A DNA stretch of 64,000 nt from Conchocele bisecta (lineage: Eukaryota; Mollusca; Bivalvia; Lucinida; Thyasiridae): contig CM055271.1 of the NCBI GenBank assembly GCA_029237695.1, forward strand, positions 35,894,462 through 35,958,461. The letters are read 5' to 3'. The position numbers were made by a program, and so were the translations under genes. The notes below the pieces were generated by a model. That model saw nothing but the letters and a program-made list of their open reading frames with translations, was not told where the DNA came from and did not search any database. Each line of letters begins with the position of its first letter. Position 1 is the first letter of the stretch. Of this stretch, positions 56,111 through 64,000 are shown one piece after another.

Positions 56111-56715
56111 CGCGTGCGCATATGGCAGTAGATCTGTTACTATATTCGATATTTAAATATTTGTTCAATAAAAAAAATATTCNNNNNNNNNNNNNNNNNN
56201 NNNNNNNNNNNNNNNNNNNNNNNNNNNNNNNNNNNNNNNNNNNNNNNNNNNNNNNNNNNNNNNNNNNNNNNNNNNNNNNNNNNNNNNNNNNNNNNNNNNN
56301 NNNNNNNNNNNNNNNNNNNNNNNNNNNNNNNNNNNNNNNNNNNNNNNNNNNNNNNNNNNNNNNNNNNNNNNNNNNNNNNNNNNNNNNNNNNNNNNNNNNN
56401 NNNNNNNNNNNNNNNNNNNNNNNNNNNNNNNNNNNNNNNNNNNNNNNNNNNNNNNNNNNNNNNNNNNNNNNNNNNNNNNNNNNNNNNNNNNNNNNNNNNN
56501 NNNNNNNNNNNNNNNNNNNNNNNNNNNNNNNNNNNNNNNNNNNNNNNNNNNNNNNNNNNNNNNNNNNNNNNNNNNNNNNNNNNNNNNNNNNNNNNNNNNN
56601 NNNNNNNNNNNNNNNNNNNNNNNNNNNNNNNNNNNNNNNNNNNNNNNNNNNNNNNNNNNNNNNNNNNNNNNNNNNNNNNNNNATAGTAACAGATCTACTG
56701 CCATATGCGCACGCG
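56111..56715. repeat. Inverted repeat enclosing a 500-bp assembly gap
   Basis: CGCGTGCGCATATGGCAGTA plus GATCTGTTACTAT (56,111-56,143) has its perfect 33-bp inverse at 56,683-56,715. Between them lie 40 bp and then exactly 500 N (56,183-56,682), a conventional gap size. The missing part is probably the rest of a foldback element. Open frames reported across the Ns are artefacts. Confidence 0.85.
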
Positions 56716-57052
56716 ATATTCTTTGCGTGCGCACGCGATAGGCTTTGTGATAGGCTAGTATGGTCAGTGTTGTACATATACTGGTGACAAGCATACGATA
56801 TAAATATATGTAAAAATATGCTTATGAACAACAAACCCACAATTCCAACGTTGGAATGTTGGGTTTGTTGTTCACTAAGCAACATTCAACATATCATATA
56901 ACTGCGGGAAGTATATACAATGATAAAATATACATTTAAAGATTGCGATATAATCTGAGAATATCATATACAGTGGTCTATAAAAATTGATTAATAATAA
57001 TTCAGACGGCAACAAATAACTACTGAAGCCTGTGCAGAGTGCATACAATACA

Positions 57053-57950
57053 TGTTGAAGTGACGGACCATGGTCTATAAATACATTAAATATACAAAAA
57101 AACATCAATAAGTGCAAATAAATAAGCTAAACAATTCTTTACTCCCTCCTATACACGTTAATGTATTATAAGAGGGAGTAAAAAAAATGTTAGCTTATTT
57201 ATTTTCTCTATTAGTTATGCTTTTAGGTATATTTAATGTCTGTACAGGGATCCTCCAGATTATCGGACACAAATGGCAGTTCGTTAACGATATTTTTCTT
57301 AAAATAGCAGCTACGGGCATAAATTTTTCACAGAACAATCGTCGGTTCTTGCTTTCTCAACGCATGTAAACTATTTAGCAAACTGTGCCATCTTTCTCGC
57401 TTAATATCGGGTCAGATCATCAGTCGGAAGATTGCCCCAAAATTAACATCGAACAATCAGTTATCCGGGACAAACATATAGACTAATCGTCTTATAACTT
57501 CTATTCTCACGTTGAAATTATAATGTTATCGCGTGTAAACCAGTGTAAACAGCATTGTGTATTTCTACAGAAAAGTCAGTCACCCTTCGTTCTTGGAAAA
57601 CACCGTATTTATAGAATGTATTGTATTTATAGAACTATGACGTAATTGGGCGCACTCGATTGAGCCTCCGCATGACTTTTGTCGTTGTAAACAACTTCTG
57701 CACAGAGTTGGGAATGTGTTCAGCAAATGTTACTAAAATGATTACCATGCCGACATATTCTTCACACTGGCATGGAAAATGCATGCACCTGCATGACTTA
57801 GATGCATTCGTTGCAAAATCGGATCAAAGGAATGCGCGTAATTAACAGGTATTTTTCATTTGTCCGATAAACTGATTGTCCGGATAATTGGTATGACCCC
57901 TGTATATACATGGGTTCGTTACTTCAACCTGTGTGTCCGGCGGTTCTGTT
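57053..57950. mobile_element. Palindromic element split by a later pogo-like insertion
   Basis: Left arm (57,053-57,140: CATGTTGAAGTGACGGACCA, ACATTAAATATAC, AATAAATAAGCTAA, TTTACTCCCTC) pairs with 57,163-57,242 and, after the insert at 57,245-57,902, with 57,905-57,935 (CATGGGTTCGTTACTTCAAC). With the insert removed it is a hairpin of about 240 bp. Confidence 0.65.
57245..57902. mobile_element. Pogo-like TA-flanked element with ATTATCCGGACA ends
   Basis: Starts CAGGGATCCTCCAGATTATC and ends with the inverse of CAGGGGTCATACCAATTATC; both continue into CGGACA. TA stands on both sides (57,243-57,244 and 57,903-57,904). No transposase is readable in 658 bp, although the ends are typical of Tc1/mariner-pogo-type transposons. 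Confidence 0.72.
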
Positions 57951-57990
57951 CAGAGATCAACAGGCAATATAACATTAATTTACTGTATAT

Positions 57991-58671
57991 TATGGAAGCC
58001 CTGGAGGGACTTCCGACTTCTTTACTTCCGACTTCCGACTTCATCACTTCTGACTTCATTACTTCCGACTTCATTACTTCTGACTTCCGACTTATTCATA
58101 CTTCCGACTTCATCACTTCCGACTTCATTACTTCAGACTTCATCACTTCATTACTTCATTACTTTCGACTTCATCACTTCTGACTTCATTACTTCCGACT
58201 TCATTACTTCCGACTTCCGACTTCATTACTTCATTACTTCCGACTTCCGACTTCATTACTTCCGACTTCGACTTCATTACTTCATTACTTCCGACTTCCG
58301 ACTTCATTACTTCCGACTTCCGACTTCATTACTTCATTACTTCCGACTTCATTACTTCAGACTTCATTACTTCCGACTTCATCACTTCTGACTTCATTTA
58401 CTTCCGACTTCATCACTTCCTGACTTGGAGTAATGAAGTCGGAAGTCGGAAGTAAGAAGTCGGGTTGAAGTCAGAAGTTGATGGAAGTCAAGTCAGAAGT
58501 AATGAAGTCGGAAGTAATGAAGTCGGAAGTGATGAAGTCAGAATGATGAGTTCGGAGAACAGAAGTAATGAATCGGAAGTAATGAAGTCAGAAGTGATGA
58601 AGTTAGAAGTCGGAAGTAATGAATCGGAAGTCGGAAGTAAAGAAGTCGGAAGTCCCTCCAGGGCTTCCATA
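57991..58671. mobile_element. 6-bp-TSD element with minisatellite core, member 3
   Basis: Terminal inverted repeats TATGGAAGCCCTGGAGGGAC flanked by the exact duplication GTATAT (57,985-57,990 and 58,672-58,677). The left interior is an array of ACTTCCGACTTCATT-like units. The right interior (from about 58,428) is the same array inverted (GAAGTCGGAAGTAATGA). The full 681 bp can form one long hairpin. ITSDF-type repetitive frames here are translations of the array. Confidence 0.9.
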
Positions 58672-58967
58672 GTATATACCCTAAACAGTAATGCCAGATC
58701 TTTTTTTATTTGAATATATTTGAAGATAAATCATTATTTTTAATTTACATCATTACAATGTTTGAAACAAGTATATAGACCGAATCAAGGTTTGTAAAAT
58801 TGGAGGTCGTCGCATAATCCAAAATGGCCGCCGTGGAAATGTAGGTCAAATTATTTCAAAAATATTCTTCTCACGAACCGCCCGACAGATTGCAACGAAA
58901 CTTGACAGGAATGATCGACAGTCAATTCTCTTCTCGATTTGTAAATATGATATATAATATCGCTTCA

Positions 58968-59222
58968 TTATCCCGTCAACACAGTGCGTATGTGCCGTGA
59001 AACACGGTGCAGTGAAACATTTTTGATATCCTGTCAATACGACCTAATTGTTTTGCATTTTAAAGCTATTTGTAGGTTTTGACGGTAGGTTAGTCCCGTG
59101 AATAGGACAACATATCTGGCGCGGCACGTAAATGGGATGTGCTCGGCAGAGCCTTGCCCATCGCGTTTACTAAGCCTTGCCAGATATTTTTCCCATTCAC
59201 GGGACCAACCTACTATTCTCAA
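58968..59222. mobile_element. Composite palindromic MITE, copy 3
   Basis: TATCCCGTCAACACAGTGCG module followed by the GTAGGTTAGTCCCGTGAATA hairpin. In unit A the uninterrupted site reads CGCTTTATTACATAAC. Here TTA is found on both sides of the insert, consistent with a 3-bp target duplication. Confidence 0.78.
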
Positions 59223-59281
59223 TTTACATAACACAGGCTTTCAAGTGTAATAATTACACCATGCATTAAAATCATAACACA

Positions 59282-59795
59282 CTACTGTCTGTTTCACGAA
59301 ACCTGCCCAAATTTTACGGCCATATAAACAATGCAAACACAATGTTGTTGTTTTTTCGACAATATTAAATTAAAATATTTACCAAAGCCTTTTTTTAGTT
59401 TGTTAAATTTGGTCAAATATTTATTTTATTACGAGAAAAGTATGTCTCTGTGAATTTCTACATGGAAGACCTGCAGGAGGATTCAAATAGAAATAGATGA
59501 CTCTGACACATGACTAGATAGCTTGGATCTAATTAAGAACACAAAAGTTAAATTTGGAAAAATCGGTCCACTAAAAATGTCCCTATGTTAAACTCCCATA
59601 TAGACATCTTCACTCTGTAGTGATTTAACATAGGGGAATTATTTTTTTCGTAATAACATCAATATTAGACCAAATTTCATGAAATACAAAGAAGGCTCAT
59701 TCGGAATTTTTGATAGACTTTAATATTATAAAAAAAGATTGTCTTCGCATTGTTTATATAGCCTATTTGTGCAGGTTTCGCGAAACAGACAGTAG
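59282..59795. mobile_element. Foldback family F, copy 3 (unit C)
   Basis: Starts CTACTGTCTGTTTCACGAAA, ends GCGAAACAGACAGTAG, same orientation and flanks as copy 1 in unit A (11,870-12,380). Confidence 0.8.
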
Positions 59796-59804
59796 TGCAA
59801 TACA

Positions 59805-59975
59805 TAGAGGATATTCCATCGTACATTTTGAATAGCGGGAAATAATACACGAGTGTGCGTCGGCTTCCGCGTAAGCAACGAGTGAGCGTAGTGAACGAGT
59901 TGCTTGCACGGACGCGGACGACACGAGTGTATTATTTCCGCTATTCAAACATGTATGATGGAATATCCTATTTAT
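59805..59975. mobile_element. GATATTC-ended MITE (CACGAGTGT core)
   Basis: Runs from ATAGAGGATATTCCATCGTA to the inverse ending in GGAATATCCTATTTATTA. The core carries ACACGAGTGTGCGTCGG, a GTAAGCAACGAGTGAGCG insert absent from 39,139-39,290, and the inverse CACGAGTGTATTATTTCCGC. Confidence 0.78.
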
Positions 59976-61981
59976 TACACTGCCACGGCGGATATATATG
60001 CACATTTGAGATTATAATCAATGAATTGTGATGTGCGCATGAATAGTTGTACAATGACGTGTTTTCCCGCGTTTTGACGTTACGTTGCGTGATGTCAACT
60101 GTGACGTCATGTAAAATGTTTGAAATCCAAATTACGCAGCTGTTTCTATGAACCAGATATATGTTGAGTGCATGTTTCGAATGTGTTCAATCACATTAAC
60201 ATTCTAGATTAGTCGAGACACTTTCCAAATTTTCAAATAACTATATTTTACTGTAATAAAAAGAAAAAAAGTTGCATGGTAGCTCGTTGTTTCCAAGAAA
60301 ACAGGCGCGCAATTACGGATGTTCTATTCACTGTGTATTATTTGTAAGGAGTTGATTACGGGTTTTCTCTCACAGCGAAACCCGTGCAAATATGTTGCAA
60401 GAGTGTAATAAAGTGGAATCTCTACACCGGACACCGCTATGATTATGCAATATAATATATGTAATGATTTAACACGGCGTTTATTACACTCATTAATGCA
60501 CTGTAAAGAACTCGGCAAAGTCTCGGGTGTTTATGAAAACAATACAATATAAAGTCATGTAATACATATTTGGGCCGCGCTCTGGGAAAACCAGCCTTAA
60601 TGACAACGTCATGAAAGCCTGAAAATGACGTCGCAAAGTTACGCTTAAATACCAACGTCACGTCGGATTTTGACACTTGAAATAGTTGCGTCATTGCAAT
60701 AAGTTGACGTTGTCCTATTTATAACCGTACGCTTTACTATTTCTGACTCGCACAATGTTTAATGCTGGATACGCGTAGCCGAATTTTACAATTGTTTCTA
60801 GTCTGATAGTGGTTCAGACAGTTGTCTGTTTTTTCGGTTTCCTTCAAGGAAACACGTAGTGATTTTGTCGATTATTTTGTATACCGATGGGCATATTTCA
60901 AATGATTTTTATAATATATGGACGACATTTGAAACTAAATAAACATACGACCGGTATTTTTTAGATAACACCATCACAAACTCAGTAGTAGGCAACGAAT
61001 AGAACTGGGCACAGGGCTTAACCCTTTCAACCCTAAGGAACTGGAATGGACTGTGATATGCTAATGTTCCGACCAATCCAATGGTCACAAAATTATTTTC
61101 AGAATCGTCCATTTATGAAAAGGGGGTGTTTTTGTTCTCAAAAATATGAAAATTACTTTCAAACAGTGCAGATCCTGATGAGACGGTTCGTTACGAGCCG
61201 GCTCATCTGGATCTGCACGGTTTGCATAAACCAGTATAGCGGGCTTTCGGGTTCAAAGGGTCAATTCGTTTAATTTACTGTTTCGCCTGTCGAATGTTTC
61301 GAAAATCAACAAAAAAATACAATTTGGAAATATTCAGAAAAATAAGCGTATCACAGATGTAAAATTATGGTACCATAGTGCCAAATATACGCGGCTCCTG
61401 GCATATCGCATCATGGTGACACTGGGCCAAACATGTTTTAGTATTTAGTGTGTTGGTATTGTGTCACAGGTATATTTACTGCGACACAATAATCATGATA
61501 ATTGTAATACATAATTGTAGCCACAAGGGACGTAGCCTACTGATTTATATCTGTATCTGCTACCACAAGTTTACGTGTACCGTGTCATGTAATTTTTAGC
61601 GACTTTCAAAAATATCACATTGAATCAGCTGTACGATTTCCGTTTGATAACAATGTAAATATTCTTTAAAATGACCACTTGTAAATATGGTTATATGAAT
61701 GTATAGCACTTTTAATAGTACATGTATATTTGCAATCATTGCAGACACTGATCAAACTGCACAGATCCACAGGTCTCCAACATTTACACATTTAAGAAGT
61801 CCGACTTTGGCAGATTGTTGTTAATTTTCTTACATTGTACTACATTGTACTAAACAATGTACGTCTGCGTGTATTGTTTTTTTAACAAAGGGTCGTTCTA
61901 GTCGGAGGCGTGTAAATAATATAAAGCAAATACACACACATTCCAGATTTGCGGATTAAACGCGTCTAAATTTAAACGAGC

Positions 61982-62145
61982 CACTTCGAACAATAGTCGC
62001 AGGGTGTGGAGCGTCATTCCAACAAAATCAATGTTGTGATCGGGACAAATTTAGTGTGTCAATCACTTCGAACAATAGTCGCAGGGTGTGGAGCGTCATT
62101 CCAACAAAATCAATGTTGTGATCGGGACAAATTTAGTGTGTCAAT
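61982..62145 (+). repeat. Exact 82-bp tandem duplication
   Basis: Two adjoining copies beginning CACTTCGAACAATAGTCGCA, period 82, with no difference that I can see. Either very recent or an assembly artefact. Confidence 0.85.
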
Positions 62146-62206
62146 CACTGACAGTGTTATAGTGTGCAGTTATGTAAAATACATGTACGTACGCCACGGT
62201 ACTTTT

Positions 62207-62479
62207 TCAGGGGCGGATCCAGGATTTCAGTTTGGGGGCAAGGGGTGGGGGCTGGACTTCTTAATTGAACTATATTTTCGAACTAGCACCGTTTGTTCGT
62301 CGACCAAGCGGAGCTGGGGAGACTGCTAGGTGGGTCCGGCGGTTTTTGATATCTACAGCACCCCATTTTGCTGCGTTATGGCGTATTTTAGAGCTAACAT
62401 ATCTTTACTCGCCAAATGTTAGTGGGGGGGGGGGGGGGGGGTCGCCGGGTTTTCCCCTACGTGAATCCGCCCTTGTTTT
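62207..62479. mobile_element. GCGGATCCAGG-type element, copy 2
   Basis: Left end CAGGGGCGGATCCAGGATTT, right end the inverse of CAAGGGCGGATTCACG. T-rich sequence lies on both sides. The interior has a G homopolymer at about 62,422-62,441. Related to 4,409-4,774. Confidence 0.6.
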
Positions 62480-63640
62480 TAGCATGGCTGTTTCTTTGTT
62501 TACAAAGACGCTGAATGTACTTTTTCTGAAACACAACAAAACTAGATTGCACATTTCATTTTCAAATTAATTATTCCCGACGAGAGAATATACTGCCGGT
62601 ATTTTTATCGGGACATGTTGTAACAATTATACAATCATGTATGTTACATCTCCAAATTTTCCCGGCAGTGGCGGTGGTGGCCAGCCGAGGGAGTGGGGTC
62701 AGCGTAGCATTTTCCCATAGATCTTCTACCTGCTAGTACGGGGTACATGTACATTAGCCCGTCCGTCAGTCATATTGGCTACACAGGAAAATGTTCTTCC
62801 CGCTTTCTGAGATATAAATTTAATTCCAAGAGTCGGGGAATGGACAGTCGATTTTTAATTTGTTTAAAAATGCCCGGGGGTGTCCGACGACCCTCTAGAC
62901 CCCATCGGGCGCTGAAGTCATTGATATGTGCAGCCATAGGCCTATCCAAATTCTGGTCATTCATTTCTACAGTAAAATGCATTTGTTTCAATCACCGATA
63001 CGATGTGCATATAATTTACAATTTCCAACACCAGGAATGTTGTTTAGTTATTTTTGGTCTTCGGTGACGTAATGTCTAAATCAATACATGACGTCACAAT
63101 TAACTGTAAATGACGTCAATTATATTCTGACCTAAATTCTGAAATAATTACAATGTATCTTTCTGACGACACATGTATATGAATCTACATGTATTATGGC
63201 GATGGTTGCAAATTACGAAGCCACAGGTCGGCTAATTATAGATTTAAAATCGATAGTTGTGCGTTTGTTTTGTTCACTACGTGTACATATCATAGTTATA
63301 TTCTGATCAATGTTTGATAGTATACATACTAACACTTGTATATACATTTAGTGTAACTTGTCAGCAAATACAGTTGACAGCAAGCACCGTCAATGAGTCT
63401 ATGAACACTCATTTCTAATGTAGGCTGTTGAGTTGCATTGTACAAATGTCGCCGTTTCAATAACGTCATTTTCTGTATGACGTTACGTTTTTATCCGTGC
63501 GTGATTCACATGGTGCTACACAAAGTGAGATAAAACAAAAACTATTAAGCATAAATGCATTTTCTTTTCTGAATATTGTTTTTGGAAGATGCCCGCATCA
63601 GAAAATATAAAAACGTGAAAAATAAAAAAAATTGTCATTA
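62480..63640. other. Interior of the 3.1-kb element, no gene seen
   Basis: Includes several TGACGTCA-like motifs (about 63,066-63,118) and unremarkable AT-rich sequence. The only frames over 80 codons show no recognisable domain. Confidence 0.4.
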
Positions 63641-63744
63641 AGGTTGGTTTCCCCAGAGCGTGGTCCCTATCATATTCAATCTTCATATAAATGAAAGATC
63701 TGCCATTTTCTCCAATGTTCACACCGTGACATGCCGTGAAAATC

Positions 63745-63966
63745 GAGCATTGGTTCCGCTTCGCTTTCATCGATCAGAGTGACGTGTACGAGTTTCACTG
63801 GACATTCCTAGAGTTGTGTCTAATTCTGACTTTTCGCCATCCGTACAATCCTGTGACTGCGGTAGATACACACTTCCCAAACCATCGCGCGCTTTGCTCT
63901 TTCCTCCACAGAGCTCAAGAATGACATTTTTAGTATATATGACGGTATGAGATTTTCTGCATTCTC
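63745..63966 (-). pseudogene. Ank-cGLR fragment, copy C, rearranged
   Basis: About 74 codons matching cGLR-A 13,530-13,745 (the part encoding SYILKMSFLSAVEERAK and GSVYLPQSQDC). Upstream on the plus strand it is fused directly to sequence that in unit A lies outside the gene (12,905-12,988, ATGAAAGATCTGCCATTTTC). Downstream it is fused to TTGACTACATGTTTATGGTT, which in A is also 3' flank (about 13,105). So over 500 bp of gene end is missing on one side and the body of the gene on the other. A two-base insertion (CATCGCGCGCTTT) shifts the frame. Non-functional unless more of the gene lies beyond the window. Confidence 0.8.
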
Positions 63967-64000
63967 TACATGTTTATTGTTGACTACATGTTTATGGTTT

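Larger units (their letters stand above)
55029..57050. repeat. Segmental-duplication block of unit B
   Basis: Homologous to 24,480-24,620, then 27,960-28,560, then 10,680-11,290. It contains MITE family 1 copy 6, a hairpin at 55,928-55,972 and the inverted repeat with the assembly gap. No gene. Confidence 0.75.
58733..60569. repeat. Segmental-duplication block of unit C
   Basis: Collinear with 11,285-12,900 of unit A: ACCGAATCAAGGTTTGTAAA, CTTTCAAGTGTAATAATTAC, foldback F, then AACTCGG and GTGTTTATGAAAACAATACA. It lacks MITE family 1 copy 4 and has gained a composite MITE (58,970-59,222) and a GATATTC MITE (59,805-59,975). Confidence 0.8.
60570..63667. mobile_element. 3.1-kb TIR element inserted in the cGLR flank of unit C
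   Basis: Left end GGGCCGCGCTCTGGGAAAAC plus CAGCCTTAATGACAA; right end is the inverse of GGGACCACGCTCTGGGGAAA plus CCAACCTTAATGACAA (about 36 bp, few mismatches). The flanks on both sides together reconstitute the unit A sequence ACATATCATATTC (12,906-12,918). So the element is delimited by an empty site, with TAT possibly duplicated. The GGGCCGCGCTCTGGGAAAAC terminus is one I recognise as very frequent in bivalve genomes. No transposase frame is visible, so it is probably non-autonomous or decayed. Confidence 0.72.

Noticed and set aside
55989..56885. Frames of 200-300 codons spanning the gap
   Set aside because: Almost entirely N; the apparent openness is an artefact of unknown bases.
57187..57369. 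60-codon hydrophobic frame MLAYLFSLLVMLLGIF
   Set aside because: It begins inside the right arm of the palindromic element and crosses the left end of the pogo-like insertion, so it is a chance frame.
57860..58713. ITSDFITSDF and SNEVGSNEV frames
   Set aside because: Direct translations of the opposed ACTTCCGACTTC arrays; both strands and several frames stay open because of the repeat.
1..64000. tRNA and rRNA genes
   Set aside because: I looked for internal promoter-box patterns (GGTTCGA-type) and rRNA-like blocks. The only GGTTCGA hit (about 11,208) is the end of the pogo-like MITE.

Overview
The window looks like nuclear DNA of a bivalve mollusc. It is AT-rich and gene-poor. It is saturated with foldback and MITE-like elements, molluscan-type LINE relics and minisatellites. 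Its one well-preserved gene type is an intronless ankyrin-repeat protein carrying a cGAS-like (Mab-21/cGLR) nucleotidyltransferase domain. The species cannot be named from sequence alone.

Layout. 1-8.8 kb holds only repeats: palindromic MITEs, foldback elements, a poly-G/C element and a transposon with a minisatellite core. 8.8-11.3 kb is the tail of one segmental-duplication unit, broken by several insertions. Unit A (about 11.3-29.65 kb) carries an Ank-cGLR gene on the minus strand (13,284-16,249) broken by one missing base. Behind it lie a mariner-like element, a 5'-truncated LINE, an 850-bp foldback and two satellite arrays. 29.65-41 kb shows no convincing gene. 41.2-42.95 kb is a decayed transposon-associated gene. 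Unit B (about 43.9-57.05 kb) carries the intact Ank-cGLR gene (44,400-47,330, minus, 976 codons from the preferred ATG), then a near-full-length but dead Jockey-type LINE (48.8-55.0 kb) and a 500-bp assembly gap. Unit C starts near 58.7 kb and contains a rearranged cGLR fragment (63,745-63,966). It is split by a 3.1-kb TIR element and is cut off by the window end.

How it fits together. The cGLR genes sit in a tandem segmental-duplication array. Homologous flanks in A, B and C act as empty-site controls: several transposons present in one unit are absent at the matching point of another, which gives their boundaries and relative ages. The array is a plausible birth-and-death innate-immune cluster: one intact copy, one single-base break, one fragment. 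No STING or other pathway partner is visible.

The most distinctive mobile-element result is a group of three elements (2,830-3,189; 9,728-10,176; 57,991-58,671). They share a TAYGGAAG terminus and perfect 6-bp target duplications, and each is filled with a different self-complementary minisatellite.
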